Positions 46,970-56,912 are shown, numbered from the stretch's first letter. The stretch: 64,000 nucleotides of DNA from Yoonia sp. GPGPB17 (GCF_037892195.1 NZ_JATACI010000002.1:2604001-2668000); one strand, 5' to 3'. Numbers and translations are program-made. Notes: generated by a model from the sequence alone, not told the origin.

Positions 46970-47965
46970 CTAAAGCCCCAAGGAATGCCGCTGCGCGCCC
47001 ATCATATCCATTGTGCGCACAAGTTCTGCACTGATGCCCGGTTCGGACAATGCATGCCCTGCGCGGCCAATATAAGTTAGCCGAGATTTCGGCCACATCT
47101 GCGATAACTTATGGGCCGATACAGGCGGGCAGATCATGTCGTATCGACCTTGCACAATGACACCGGGTACTTTCGCTATCTTAGCCATTTGATCCGGATG
47201 CAAGATCTGTTGCTCCTTAGTCAAGAAGCCGCCGTGATAAAAATAGTGGTTCTCTAGCCGCGCAAAGGCACGGGCATAGTCCGCCGGACTATCGCCTGTC
47301 ACACCATCGCTATCAATGGATGCCAGCGCATTTTCCCAAGACGCCCAGGCGCGGGCATAGCGGACCTCAAGCGCACGATCACCCGAAAAGAGACGGCGAT
47401 GGTAGGCAGCGATGAAATCGCCCTGCTCGTCCTGAGGGATCAGGCTTGCAAACCGCGCCCAAAGATCGGGCCAGAATTTTCCGGCACCGCCCCCATAAAA
47501 CCAATCCAGTTCTGGCTGCGTCATTAGGAAAACACCGCGTAACGTCAAGGCGGCGGCACGCTCTGGGTGCGCTTGTGCATAAATCAACGCCAGTGTGGCG
47601 CCCCACGACCCACCAAAGACAATCCAGCGATCAATGCCCAATGTCTCGCGGATCAACTCAATATCGGCCACCAGATGCCAGGTCGTATTCGCCTCGACAC
47701 TCGCGTGCGGACGCGAGCGACCACAACCCCGCTGATCAAAAAGGATGATGCGAAAAACATTTGGGTCAAAGTAACGACGCATTGCCGGGCTACACCCGCC
47801 ACCCGGGCCACCATGCAGAACAACGACAGGCACCCCATCGGGGTTTCCGCATTGCTCCATATAGATGCGGTGACCGTCGCCCACCTCCAACATCCGCTGA
47901 TCAAAAGGATCAATCGGCTGGTAAAGATGCGTGCCTGGGCGCTTTTGTCCTACGACTTTGTCCAT
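46970..47965 (-). CDS. pip: proline iminopeptidase
   Basis: 331 residues from ATG 47965, where the family begins. Alpha/beta-hydrolase: oxyanion motif VVVLHGGPGGGCSP (about 47-60), LFDQRGCGRSRPH, nucleophile Ser in FGGSWGATLAL (about 118) and C-terminal His in IGRAGHALSEP. It removes N-terminal proline from peptides, a sensible partner for the peptide importer whose operon begins just downstream on the same strand. It is divergent from ubiG. Confidence 0.92.
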   Translation of the reverse strand: MDKVVGQKRPGTHLYQPIDPFDQRMLEVGDGHRIYMEQCGNPDGVPVVVLHGGPGGGCSPAMRRYFDPNVFRIILFDQRGCGRSRPHASVEANTTWHLVADIELIRETLGIDRWIVFGGSWGATLALIYAQAHPERAAALTLRGVFLMTQPELDWFYGGGAGKFWPDLWARFASLIPQDEQGDFIAAYHRRLFSGDRALEVRYARAWASWENALASIDSDGVTGDSPADYARAFARLENHYFYHGGFLTKEQQILHPDQMAKIAKVPGVIVQGRYDMICPPVSAHKLSQMWPKSRLTYIGRAGHALSEPGISAELVRTMDMMGAQRHSLGL

Positions 47966-48012
47966 AACCACTCTATATCGCGTGTTGAACGTACTGACCA
48001 TGAGGCGGAGCG

Positions 48013-48765
48013 ATGAAAATGTCGGCAACGAACACTGTAGATCCCGGTGAAATCGCAAAGTTCGAGGCGATGGCAGCGGAGTGGTGGGACCTGAAAGGCA
48101 AGTTCAAGCCGTTACACATGATGAACCCGGTGCGGCTGGACTACATCACAAGTCAGATCGCCGCAGAGTTTGGCCGCGATCTGAGCCAACCCGAACCTTT
48201 CAAAGGCCTACGCATCCTTGATATTGGTTGTGGTGGTGGTTTGCTATGCGAACCCATGGCGCGGCTTGGGGCGACCGTGGTTGGCGCCGACGCGGCTGAG
48301 CGAAACATCCCTGTTGCGAAGATTCATGCTGAGCAATCAGGTCTGGAGATTGACTACCGTCATACGACGGCCGAGGCGATGGCCGATGCTGGCGAGCAGT
48401 TTGATGCTGTGCTCAACATGGAAGTTGTCGAGCATGTGGCGGACCCCCAAGGCTATCTTGATGCCTGCCAAAAACTGATGAAACCCGGCGCGATCCACAT
48501 CTGTTCCACCATCAATCGCAACCCAAAATCCTTTGCCATGGCGATTGTCGGTGCCGAGTACATCATGCGCTGGCTGCCCAAGGGCACCCACGAATGGAAC
48601 AAGTTCATCACCCCCGATGAGCTGTTTGGTTTCATCGAAAAGGCTGGCATGACGCCGGTAGATCGCAAGGGTTTTGTCTTCAACTTTGCCAAGTTCACCT
48701 GGTCAATCTCAGACCGTGATCTATCAGTCAACTATGTGACCGCTGCGACAAAGCCGGTTGAATAA
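48013..48765 (+). CDS. ubiG: ubiquinone biosynthesis O-methyltransferase
   Basis: 250 residues. It carries out both O-methylations in ubiquinone synthesis. Motifs: [42 protein letters not shown] (SAM site, about 68-87), [10 protein letters not shown] and [26 protein letters not shown] [19 protein letters not shown] 48019 is an alternative start with better spacing to GGAG. Divergent from pip across 47 bases. Confidence 0.94.
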   Translation: MKMSATNTVDPGEIAKFEAMAAEWWDLKGKFKPLHMMNPVRLDYITSQIAAEFGRDLSQPEPFKGLRILDIGCGGGLLCEPMARLGATVVGADAAERNIPVAKIHAEQSGLEIDYRHTTAEAMADAGEQFDAVLNMEVVEHVADPQGYLDACQKLMKPGAIHICSTINRNPKSFAMAIVGAEYIMRWLPKGTHEWNKFITPDELFGFIEKAGMTPVDRKGFVFNFAKFTWSISDRDLSVNYVTAATKPVE

Positions 48766-48855
48766 GCTCAATACTTGCGCCACGATCCATATTACGGCCC
48801 AGCGCGTGAAGCTTGGCTATTGTGAAAGCACTTTGATCAGCCTCTCAGGAGAACG

Positions 48856-49884
48856 TTGGCTATTTCATTTCTACGATTCAGACGGGCGTTACGTGCACCA
48901 GCTGTGCGATATAGACAGAGACGTTCAATCGTAAGCAAATGCGGGGCACAATTCAGAAAGATTGGTGTGGCACCGGTTTCTTTTAAAGTAGCCGCATCAT
49001 CAGAGCCCGCATCACCGACCGATGTTATTCTCCGCAAAGAGCGCGATCAGATTACTGCCCTTATCAATCAAAGTTGGCCACCCGGGATCTTGGCATACGT
49101 TCAGGGCAGGCTGGCAGCCCCTATCTACTGGTTTCATCAAACTGGCAGCCACATTCGGCAGATCAGTGTGGACCTCTCGGATGGCAATGCCCCAAGCATG
49201 GCAGGCTACAAGTTCGCTACAACATCAGACGAGTTTGCATTGTTACCTGATCCCCACTTTTTCCGAGGATATGGATATAGCGCGACCGACAAATATGCTG
49301 CTGAGCATGCCCCGGATTGGGATAATCGCAGAGATGACATCGTTTGGCGCGGCGCATTAAATGGAACCGGATTATTTTCGCTTGATCCAAAAAACATTGA
49401 CAATCAAGGGGTGACGCAAAGGTTGCGCATGGCATTAAAGTGCCAAACCATGGATGTCGATTTCAGGTTTGTTGTAGACAAAGGCAAAAGCCACCGCAAA
49501 GTCTTGCAAAAAAACGGCCTGACGGGAAACTACATTGGGCACCTTGAATGGGCAAACATGAAGTATGCGATTGATATTGACGGCTTCACCAATGCTTGGA
49601 GCAACTTCATGCAGCGCCTGAGGCTTGGCTGCTGCGTGCTCAAGGTTGACAGCCAGTTTGGCTTCTACCAGTGGTACTATCACAAGCTGGTTCCTTGGGA
49701 GCATTTCGTGCCTATCCGTGCTGACCTCTCTGATTTGCAAGACCAGATAGATTGGGTCAAAAGCAACCCAGCCAAAGCACGCCAGGTTGCCCAACACGGG
49801 CAGGCTTTTGCCAAGGGATTGACCTTTGAAAGCGAACGCCAATATGCCGTCGAAACCATCGAAGAGCGGGAAGCCCGCGGATGA
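48856..49884 (+). CDS. glycosyltransferase family 90 (CAP10/Rumi-like)
   Basis: 342 residues. The start is TTG 48856 with AGGAGA 3 bases upstream. GT90 hallmarks in the second half: DDIVWRGALNGTG (about 157-169), KYAIDIDGFTNAWSNFMQRL and LGCCVLKVDSQFGFYQWYY, then LVPWEHFVPI. Characterised members are protein or capsule xylosyl- and glucosyltransferases. It overlaps the next gene, a UDP-xylose-synthase-like protein, by 4 bases, which points to xylose as donor (inference). N-terminal 60 residues are basic and not conserved. Confidence 0.83.
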   Translation: MAISFLRFRRALRAPAVRYRQRRSIVSKCGAQFRKIGVAPVSFKVAASSEPASPTDVILRKERDQITALINQSWPPGILAYVQGRLAAPIYWFHQTGSHIRQISVDLSDGNAPSMAGYKFATTSDEFALLPDPHFFRGYGYSATDKYAAEHAPDWDNRRDDIVWRGALNGTGLFSLDPKNIDNQGVTQRLRMALKCQTMDVDFRFVVDKGKSHRKVLQKNGLTGNYIGHLEWANMKYAIDIDGFTNAWSNFMQRLRLGCCVLKVDSQFGFYQWYYHKLVPWEHFVPIRADLSDLQDQIDWVKSNPAKARQVAQHGQAFAKGLTFESERQYAVETIEEREARG

Positions 49885-50834
49885 GTTTTTGGCATGACAA
49901 GATCGTCATCGTAGCAGGCGGCGCAGGGTTCATCGGTCAGCACCTTGTTCAGGCGCTGTTAAATGCCCATGCCAGCGTTCATGTGATCGACAATCACTCG
50001 ACCGGGCGCGCGTTGGAGGTTCAGCCACGCACACAACAGCAGCTGACCCAACAACACCATGATATCTGCACACCAACGATGATGCCAAAGGCAGATGTCG
50101 TCTATAATCTGGCAAGCCCCGCGTCACCTGTTCACTACCAAGGCGATCCAATTCAAACTTGGAAAACCAATGTTCTGGGCACTCTGAAAATGTTGGAACA
50201 TGCGCTGGATTGCGGGGCGACGCTGGTACAAGCGTCCACAAGCGAGGTTTATGGTGATCCTCTCTCTCATCCGCAAAAGGAAACCGACTGGGGGAACGTG
50301 AACCCCATTGGTCCACGTGCATGTTACGATGAAAGCAAACGCGCGGCAGAGGCCCTTTTGATGGATGCAGTTCGCACCGCGTCCGCTGATGTGCGCATTG
50401 CCCGCATCTTTAATACTTATGGCCCGGGGATGACTGACAGCGACGGGCGCGCGATCCCCAATTTTGCCACTCAGGCAGAGCAAGGCACACCTTTGACCAT
50501 CTATGGTGATGGCACGCAAACACGCAGCTTTTGCCATGTCAGTGATACTGTCGAAGGATTGATGCGGCTGGGTATGGTAGATGCCGCAAAGGGGCAGGTC
50601 ATCAACATTGGCAACCCAACAGAAGTGACAATCCTGGAAATTGCGCAACAGATCAATGCGCTGTTCGGCAATAAAAGCGATATTGTCTTTGAAGACAGAC
50701 CCGTTGATGATCCACAACGGCGCTGTCCCGACATTGGAAGGGCCGAAAGCCTGCTGGATTGGACACCACAGATGAAACTCCAAGATGGCCTAATCACGCT
50801 TCATCAGACCGGGCAGATACGTAAGTCAGCTTAA
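49881..50834 (+). CDS. NAD-dependent epimerase/dehydratase, UDP-glucuronate decarboxylase-like
   Basis: 317 residues, extended SDR fold. NAD site VAGGAGFIGQHL at about residue 12; NLASPASPVHYQGDPIQTWKTNV and GTLKMLEHA are typical of UDP-xylose synthase (UXS). STSEVYGDPLSHPQKE and the Tyr-Lys pair in CYDESKRAAE follow, then RIFNTYGPGM and GDGTQTRSFCHVSD. UXS converts UDP-glucuronate to UDP-xylose. Translationally coupled to the GT90 gene. A dTDP-glucose dehydratase-like role is less likely given the ASPASP motif. Confidence 0.82.
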   Translation: MSFWHDKIVIVAGGAGFIGQHLVQALLNAHASVHVIDNHSTGRALEVQPRTQQQLTQQHHDICTPTMMPKADVVYNLASPASPVHYQGDPIQTWKTNVLGTLKMLEHALDCGATLVQASTSEVYGDPLSHPQKETDWGNVNPIGPRACYDESKRAAEALLMDAVRTASADVRIARIFNTYGPGMTDSDGRAIPNFATQAEQGTPLTIYGDGTQTRSFCHVSDTVEGLMRLGMVDAAKGQVINIGNPTEVTILEIAQQINALFGNKSDIVFEDRPVDDPQRRCPDIGRAESLLDWTPQMKLQDGLITLHQTGQIRKSA

Positions 50835-50850
50835 AATGAGCGATCTGGTG

Positions 50851-51297
50851 TCAATCGACCTGATTGAGCTTCAACCGCATCTCGCGCAGGACCGGCAGCA
50901 CCGCCTTCGCTTTATCCTCACCCACCTTACTAACCACATCTGCGATCACAGGTGCAATTGCGGCAAGTGCCGCATCGCGCGCTGATTGCCCCGACGGGCT
51001 GATCGCGACCATCTTGCGGCGTGCATCATCCCAATCGGGGCGAATATGCACCCAACCGGCCCACTCTAGCTTATGCAGCGTATTGGTCATTGCCCCGCGG
51101 GTCAGGTGAAATGTCTTGGCCAATTGCGCAGGCGAGCGTTCGACACCGGCATGCGCCAGATGGTTCAATACCGAAAAATGCGACAGCTCCATACCCTTGG
51201 GCAGCACACGCGCCACATTGGCCCGCGCCAGTTGATCAACGGCAAGGATTTCGCTGAACAGCGATACAGCCAAGTTGTTAGCGGCTTCGGACATCAA
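50851..51297 (-). CDS. MarR family transcriptional regulator
   Basis: 148 residues with a winged helix-turn-helix: LSHFSVLNHLAHAGVERSPAQLAKTFHLTRGAMTNTLHKL (in part: SPAQLAKTFHLTRGAMTNTL, about 54-73) and wing WVHIRPDWDDARRKMVAIS. It lies last in the comF-grxC-nitrilase operon, overlapping the nitrilase gene by 4 bases. Ligand and targets are unknown; no operator is evident near the operon start. Confidence 0.88.
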   Translation of the reverse strand: MMSEAANNLAVSLFSEILAVDQLARANVARVLPKGMELSHFSVLNHLAHAGVERSPAQLAKTFHLTRGAMTNTLHKLEWAGWVHIRPDWDDARRKMVAISPSGQSARDAALAAIAPVIADVVSKVGEDKAKAVLPVLREMRLKLNQVD

Positions 51298-52124
51298 GGG
51301 CCTTCAAAGGGGCGATCGTGGCTGAGTGCCGCAATCCGTTTGCGGCTTTGTGCCACTGACCGCAGGTCAAGATCAACCAATGCCATACCCGGTTCAGTAC
51401 CCAAGTCGGCCAAAACTTCGCCCCAGGGCGAAATCGCCATGCTGTGCCCATATGTTTTGCGCGGTTTGCCCGACGCAGAGGCATGTGTGCCCGTCTGCGC
51501 TGCAGCCAGCACATAAGAACCCGTCTCAATCGCGCGAGCACGCAAGAGCGGTTCCCAATGCGCCGCACCAGTGACGGGCGAAAATGCAGCGGGTATCAAC
51601 AGAATCTCAGCCCCCGCCTGTGCCAAGGCCCTGTAAAGATACGCAAAGCGTACATCATAGCAGACGCTCATCCCGATTTTGGCGAATGGCGTATCGGCAA
51701 CTACGGCCTTTCCACCAGGACGGTAGCCTGCAGATTCGCGGTAAGTCTCAGTTTCTGAGACCGTCACATCGAACATGTGAATCTTGTCATAACGGGCGAC
51801 AATCTGGCCTGCCGGATCGATGAGGAACGACCTATTGGCAAACCGGCCATCCGCATCATGGGTTTTCAATGCGATTGACCCGATTGACAGCCAGACGCCA
51901 TGGCGCACCGCCTCTTCGCGCAGTTTCTTCAACGTGATGTCATCAGCTTCGTGCTGCAAAACAGCCGTCTGATCCGCACGGTCCTGCGAGATACAGTTGG
52001 TGACTTCCGGGGTCAGGATGAAGTCAGCACCCTTCTTGGCCGCCTCTGCGACCATGGCGATGGTCTGCGGCAGGTTTGCCACCGGGTCATCGCTGACGTT
52101 CAGTTGAAGCAGTGCAGCCTTCAT
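51294..52124 (-). CDS. carbon-nitrogen hydrolase (Nit2/omega-amidase-like)
   Basis: 276 residues, nitrilase superfamily. Catalytic triad: Glu in DFILTPEVTN (about 42), Lys in RYDKIHMFDV (about 113) and Cys in GMSVCYDVRFAYLYRAL (about 152). DigH/Nit1/Nit2-like enzymes act on omega-amides or deaminated glutathione, which fits a glutaredoxin neighbour. It overlaps grxC and marR by 4 bases each. Confidence 0.88.
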   Translation of the reverse strand: MKAALLQLNVSDDPVANLPQTIAMVAEAAKKGADFILTPEVTNCISQDRADQTAVLQHEADDITLKKLREEAVRHGVWLSIGSIALKTHDADGRFANRSFLIDPAGQIVARYDKIHMFDVTVSETETYRESAGYRPGGKAVVADTPFAKIGMSVCYDVRFAYLYRALAQAGAEILLIPAAFSPVTGAAHWEPLLRARAIETGSYVLAAAQTGTHASASGKPRKTYGHSMAISPWGEVLADLGTEPGMALVDLDLRSVAQSRKRIAALSHDRPFEGP

Positions 52125-52378
52125 GCCGCGAGCAGCGCGTCCAATTTGCCACCGCGTTCGAGTGCGAACAAATCATCACAGCCGCCCACATGCGTGCCAT
52201 CGACAAAGATCTGCGGGACGGTGCTGCCGCCATTCGCGCGCTGGATCATCTCGGCCCGGCGTTCGGGTTGGGCGGAAATATTGACCTCGGCAAAACTGAT
52301 ACCTTTGGAGTTCAAAAGACGTTTGGCCATGTGGCAAAAGCCACAGGTCGGTTTGGTGTAAATCTCAACAGTTGCCAT
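52121..52378 (-). CDS. grxC: glutaredoxin 3
   Basis: 85 residues. Dithiol active site CGFC at residues 12-15 (class I proteins usually have CPYC). Glutathione-binding TVPQIFVDGTHVGGCDDL follows. It reduces disulfides and mixed disulfides with glutathione. AAGGACGACC lies before the ATG. Between comF and the nitrilase gene. Confidence 0.93.
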   Translation of the reverse strand: MATVEIYTKPTCGFCHMAKRLLNSKGISFAEVNISAQPERRAEMIQRANGGSTVPQIFVDGTHVGGCDDLFALERGGKLDALLAA

Positions 52379-52411
52379 AATGGTCGTCCTTAGATCGGTT
52401 TCGCCCCTGAT

Positions 52412-53134
52412 CTAGGCATCTTTCACCACTCTGGCCAGTGTAACAATCGACACGTTTGCGGCACCGGCTGCCTTAGCGGCCTCGCTACAGGCTGCCAATG
52501 TCGCGCCAGAGGTCATCACATCGTCAACCAGGATGACCTGCTTGCCAGCAATCTGATCCACCCGTTTGGGGTTGGGTATGATTGCGCCGGAAAGCTCTGA
52601 AAACCGCGCATCGCGACTATGACCTTCCAGCGCATTCGTCTTCTTGGAGCGCAGCAAAGCATCGACGCAGACGGGCAGGTTCATAACCTTTGCCAGTTCT
52701 TGCGCCAGCAAAGCAGATTGATTGTAACGTCGCCGTATCAGACGGACCCAATGTAGGGGTACGGGCACAATCACAGTGTCTAATAAAGGGTAATAGGCCA
52801 GTTTCTGTGCCATCCATCGCGCTGCTGTTGGCGCAAGGTCAGTGCGGTCTCCATGTTTGAGACCCAGGACCAAGCGTCTGCCCACACCGTTATACACCAG
52901 AACAGATCGTCCTTTGTCCCACGGGCGCGCGATCGTCATGCAGTCGTCGCATTGTACAATCTCGCCATGATCCTCGCCGGGCAGTGGCGTCCCGCAGGTG
53001 TCGCAAACCAGCCCGCCAATAAACTGCGTTTCTTTCCAACAGGACGCACATAGCCCAAAATCATCGTCTGTTTGCGCGTCGCACGCCACGCATTGCGGCG
53101 GATAAATTGCTCGAATGACGCTTTGCAACCGCAT
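52412..53134 (-). CDS. comF: ComF family phosphoribosyltransferase-like protein
   Basis: 240 residues. An N-terminal zinc finger with two CxxC pairs (PPQCVACD and LCASCW; then VCDTCGTPLPG and VQCDDC) is followed by a phosphoribosyltransferase domain with the PRPP loop VILVDDVMTSGATLAAC (about 190-206). ComF proteins act in DNA uptake and replication restart in some bacteria. First gene of the comF-grxC-nitrilase-marR operon and divergent from the methyltransferase gene across 13 bases. Confidence 0.9.
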   Translation of the reverse strand: MRLQSVIRAIYPPQCVACDAQTDDDFGLCASCWKETQFIGGLVCDTCGTPLPGEDHGEIVQCDDCMTIARPWDKGRSVLVYNGVGRRLVLGLKHGDRTDLAPTAARWMAQKLAYYPLLDTVIVPVPLHWVRLIRRRYNQSALLAQELAKVMNLPVCVDALLRSKKTNALEGHSRDARFSELSGAIIPNPKRVDQIAGKQVILVDDVMTSGATLAACSEAAKAAGAANVSIVTLARVVKDA

Positions 53135-53147
53135 GAATGCACCCTAA

Positions 53148-53981
53148 ATGACCCGCATGGATATGCCCCAAATCACCGACCGCGCAGCCCTGATGCGCAA
53201 TCGCGCCCGTGCCATCCCCGAATCAATGTTCCTGCAAGAACACGCCGCCGATGAACTGCAAGAGAGACTGATTGAGGTTAACAGAACCTTTACATCAGTC
53301 GCGATCGTGACTGGTTTTCCCGATTTCTGGGCGACACGCTATCCTGATGCTACAATCGTGGCCGATGATCAGACCCTTGACCTGAAACCGCAGGCACATG
53401 ACCTGATCCTGCATACGATGTGCCTGCATTGGGCGAATGATCCCGTGGGGCAGTTGGTACAAACCCGCCATGCCTTGAAGCCGGATGGGCTTTTGCTTTG
53501 CACGTTTCTTGGCGGTCAGACGCTACATGAACTGCGCGCGTCGCTTGCGGAAGCAGAAGCAGTCGTCGCGGGCGGTCTGTCACCAAGGATCGCACCCATG
53601 GGTGAAATTCGTGACCTTGGCGGTCTTTTGCAACGGGCCGGTTTCGCGTTACCGGTGGCCGACAGCACACCCTTGACGGCCAGCTATGCGAACGCATTCC
53701 ACCTGATGCATGATCTGCGTAAAATGGGCGAGAACAACGCACTCGCCCAGCGTATCAAACATGCGACACGGCGCAATGTGCTGACCGAGGCTGCATGCAT
53801 CTACGCAGAGAACTTTCGCAATGCCGAAGGCCGGGTTGATGCCACGTTTGAGGTCATCACATTGACAGGTTGGGCACCCGCCGACAGCCAACCGAAACCA
53901 TTGCGACCCGGCAGCGCCAAAACGCGGCTTGCGGACGCATTGAATACCCAGGAAACACCGCTAGATAGGTCCAGTGAATGA
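53148..53981 (+). CDS. BioC/NDUFAF5-like methyltransferase domain protein
   Basis: 277 residues. The layout matches mitochondrial NDUFAF5 and bacterial BioC-like proteins: an N-terminal basic segment (ITDRAALMRNRARAI), a Rossmann domain with HDLILHTMCLHWANDPVGQL and ALKPDGLLLCTFLGGQTLHEL. SAM motif I is degenerate (VTGFPDFWATRYPDA), so methyl transfer is uncertain; NDUFAF5 itself hydroxylates an arginine of complex I. Divergent from comF; hemH follows 52 bases later. Confidence 0.75.
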   Translation: MTRMDMPQITDRAALMRNRARAIPESMFLQEHAADELQERLIEVNRTFTSVAIVTGFPDFWATRYPDATIVADDQTLDLKPQAHDLILHTMCLHWANDPVGQLVQTRHALKPDGLLLCTFLGGQTLHELRASLAEAEAVVAGGLSPRIAPMGEIRDLGGLLQRAGFALPVADSTPLTASYANAFHLMHDLRKMGENNALAQRIKHATRRNVLTEAACIYAENFRNAEGRVDATFEVITLTGWAPADSQPKPLRPGSAKTRLADALNTQETPLDRSSE

Positions 53982-54033
53982 CGCAACGCATGTCCCATTT
54001 AACTTGGACCGAAATCGCGCTACCTAAGAGGCA

Positions 54034-55119
54034 ATGAAAATGTTCGATGCACAAGCCAACGCCGAAGCGCGCCCAGCCACATGCCCCGTGCATGCGCAGC
54101 CCGATCACCCGGCGGTGAAACCGGCACGCGTCGGTATTCTTGTCGCCAATCTGGGCACCCCGGATGGCACTGACTACTGGTCGATGCGCCGCTACCTGAA
54201 CGAATTCCTGTCTGACAAGCGCGTGGTGGATTACTCTGCCTGGATCTGGCAGCCGCTTTTGCAGTTGATCATCCTGACCAAGCGCCCGTTTTCTTCGGGT
54301 GCGGCTTACAAATCAATCTGGAACGAAGAAGACAATGAAAGCCCGCTTCTAACAATCACCAAAAAGCAGACAGCGGCGATCAAGGCGCAGATGGTCGAAC
54401 GCTATGGCGACGATGTACGCGTCGATTTCTGCATGCGTTATGGTAATCCATCAACGAAATCCAAAGTGCGTGAGATGGTAGAGGACGGGTGTACTAAAAT
54501 CCTGTTCTTTCCGCTGTACCCGCACTACGCCGGGGCGACCTCTGCGACAGCAAATGATCAGTTCTTCCGTGCACTTATGGAAGAAAAGTGGCAGCCTGTT
54601 GCGCGCATTGTAGAGCCTTACTTTGCTGAACCCGCCTATATCGAGGCGCTTGCGCAGTCCATTGAGCGCGCCTATGCGGAGGCAGAAACCAAACCGGAAA
54701 AGCTGGTTTGTTCTTATCACGGCGTGCCGGAACGCTATCTACGCGAAGGTGATCCGTATCACTGCCAATGCCAGAAAACGACGCGTTTGCTGAAAGAACG
54801 TCTGGGCTGGGATGACACCCAAATTGTCACAACGTTCCAGTCTCGTTTTGGTCCTGAAGAGTGGCTGAAGCCCTACACGGTCGAAGAGGTGGCGCGTCTG
54901 GCGGAAGAGGATGGTGTTAAGAACATCGCCGTTTGCGCTCCCGCATTCTCGGCCGACTGCATCGAGACGCTTGAAGAGATCAACGAAGAGATCAAGGAAA
55001 GCTTCGAAGAGGCTGGCGGCGAGCATTTTACCTATATCCCATGCCTCAACGACGACCCGTCGCATATTGATGCGCTATCGGGCGTGATCGAGAAAAACCT
55101 GAAGGGTTGGCTTGGCTAA
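54034..55119 (+). CDS. hemH: ferrochelatase
   Basis: 361 residues. It inserts ferrous iron into protoporphyrin IX, the last step of haem synthesis. Motifs: VGILVANLGTPDGTD, FCMRYGNPS, LFFPLYPHYAGATSAT, and the catalytic His in CSYHGVPERYL (about 230). Two Cys in YHCQC and later in APAFSADCIETLEEI suggest the family's [2Fe-2S] variant, though this is not certain. AAGAGGC precedes the ATG. Confidence 0.96.
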   Translation: MKMFDAQANAEARPATCPVHAQPDHPAVKPARVGILVANLGTPDGTDYWSMRRYLNEFLSDKRVVDYSAWIWQPLLQLIILTKRPFSSGAAYKSIWNEEDNESPLLTITKKQTAAIKAQMVERYGDDVRVDFCMRYGNPSTKSKVREMVEDGCTKILFFPLYPHYAGATSATANDQFFRALMEEKWQPVARIVEPYFAEPAYIEALAQSIERAYAEAETKPEKLVCSYHGVPERYLREGDPYHCQCQKTTRLLKERLGWDDTQIVTTFQSRFGPEEWLKPYTVEEVARLAEEDGVKNIAVCAPAFSADCIETLEEINEEIKESFEEAGGEHFTYIPCLNDDPSHIDALSGVIEKNLKGWLG

Positions 55120-55140
55120 ACCCGCGACTGGGGTCATGCA

Positions 55141-55392
55141 ATGAAAGTAACCCTGACCGAAAGTGGCGCTACGATTGATGCCCATGATCTTGGCCCGCTT
55201 CTGGGTCTGAACCCGGCAGACGTGCCTGCCAAAATGCGCGCTGGCGAAATCACCAGCCAATCAGAAGAGGGCGTCGCCGAGGATGCTGGGCAAATTCGAT
55301 TGACTTTCTGGTATTCTGATCAACGTGTCCGGCTGATCTGTGATACGGACGGCAACGTCATCAAAACAACCCGGATAAAAGCCGCACGCTAG
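55141..55392 (+). CDS. small conserved protein (DUF6522-like)
   Basis: 83 residues: ESGATIDAHDLGPLLGLNPADVPAKMRAGEITSQSEEGVAEDAGQIRLTF in the body (family pattern: a GLxPADVPAxMRxGxIT segment then DAGxxRLTFWYxxxRVRLICD). The function is unknown. It starts 21 bases after hemH and probably shares its transcript. 55393-55617 has no gene; it is AT-rich with several T-runs and likely holds the kinase promoter. Confidence 0.65.
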   Translation: MKVTLTESGATIDAHDLGPLLGLNPADVPAKMRAGEITSQSEEGVAEDAGQIRLTFWYSDQRVRLICDTDGNVIKTTRIKAAR

Positions 55393-55617
55393 GCTGATTC
55401 TGTTTGGAAGGTCGGGTAACTTGGTTAACGTCTGATTAACAAGCACGGTTTTTAGGCAAAAATGATACTAACACTCGAGAAAGACTCTGTTTTCTGGAGC
55501 AAAAACATAACTTTTTTGCAGGGTTGCCGCAAAGGTAACATATTTCCATGACATCAAATATACTGTGAAAGTGTATTGTTTGGATCGCGTCGTGTTCCGG
55601 CGTGGCGAGTGGTGAAG

Positions 55618-56912
55618 ATGACGGCAGTAACGCAAGCAAAGGAAGAGGCGGGCCAAGAACAGCGCAGTGAAGCGCTTCCAGATGGTACCGCGCTACTTGG
55701 TGACCAGTTTACAATTGACAGAGCGCTGAGCAACGGCGGCTTTGGCATTACGTATCTTGCAAAGGACAACTACCTTGATCGGAATGTTGTCATCAAGGAA
55801 TGCTACCCGGAAGTGTTTTGTATGCGCGAGGGCAAGAACGTGCTTGTCCGTTCCGATCAACATGCCGCAAAATACCGCACAATTGTTGAGATGTTCATGC
55901 GCGAGGCGCGCAGCATCGCCAAGATGCGCCACCCCAATATCGTTGGCGTACACCGGATTTTCGAAGACAATGAAACCGCCTATATGGTTCTGGATCTGAT
56001 CCATGGCCGCGACCTGCTGAGCATCATCAACGATAAAAACGACCCGCTACCCCCCGATCAGATCAAAGAAATCCTGATCAAGGTCTTGGACGCGGTGGAC
56101 CTTGTCCATCAGAACGATCTGCTGCACCGGGATATTTCGCCTGACAACATCCTGCTCGACAAATGGGGTAGCCCGTTTCTGATCGACTTTGGCGCGGCCC
56201 GTGAAGAAGCCAGCCGCGAAACACGTGCTGTATCAGCCGTGCTAGTCGTCAAGGATGGCTACTCACCTCAGGAGTTCTACTTTGCTGGGGGTAAGCAGGG
56301 CCCGAGCAGTGATCTATATGCGCTTGGCGCCACATTCTATCACCTGATCAGCGGCGCTGCGCCGCCCAACAGTCAAACCCGCATGGCTGAATTTGCTTAA
56401 GCAATAACCCTGACCCATGTGAACCGCTATCAGGGCGCTTTCCAGAATATGATCAGGCTTTCCTAGAGGCCATTGATAAGGCGATGCAGATTCTGCCAAA
56501 GGCACGCCTGCAATCCGCAGCGGAATGGTTGAACATCATCAACAAAGAAGGAAAGCGGGTTCAGCAACTCAAGGTCTCGTCGAGATTCGACCTCGAAAAG
56601 ACGTTGACGCGTCTGGTTTCAGAAACCAATGAGTACGTCCTAAATTCGCAACCGCGTGAACCTCAGAAGGCGCCACAGCAAGTCAAATCTGTTGATCCAG
56701 AAATTACCACCTCCCCCGGCTGGGTTGATGAGTTCAATCAGGAAACAACTGAAACGCTTGAAGAACAGCGCGCCATCAAAAAGGCCGTTGCCGAACTTGA
56801 AGCGAAGAAGGCCGAACGTCTGGCTGAACAGGAACGTGCCGCCTGGAAAAAGAAGAATTGGTGGCGTGTTGGGTTTCTCAAGAAGTCACCGCCCAGAAAA
56901 CAATCTACCTGA
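55618..56912 (+). CDS. eukaryotic-like Ser/Thr protein kinase (frame broken once)
   Basis: 430 residues after correction. Kinase domain (about 30-270): Gly loop LSNGGFGITYLAKD, Lys in VVIKECYP, catalytic loop LHRDISPDNILL (Ser at the usual Lys+2 position, a common bacterial variant), LIDFGAARE and DLYALGATFYHLISG. At 56395-56402 the sequence GCTTAAGC gives a stop after MAEFA; GCCGGC there gives AGNNPDPCEPLSGRFPEYDQAF and the domain closes normally. The C-terminal part is a charged coiled coil ending in a Trp/Lys-rich tail. No membrane segment or PASTA repeats. Start chosen at ATG 55618. Confidence 0.85.

Noticed and set aside
52451..52470. GCCTTAGC in comF as another altered GCCGGC site
   Set aside because: The comF frame is intact through this point and reads a plausible AAKAAGA; a two-base change would break it.
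55618..56400. A shorter, truncated kinase as the real gene product
   Set aside because: Changing GCTTAAGC to GCCGGC rejoins a normal kinase C-lobe and tail, and the same change repairs several other genes.
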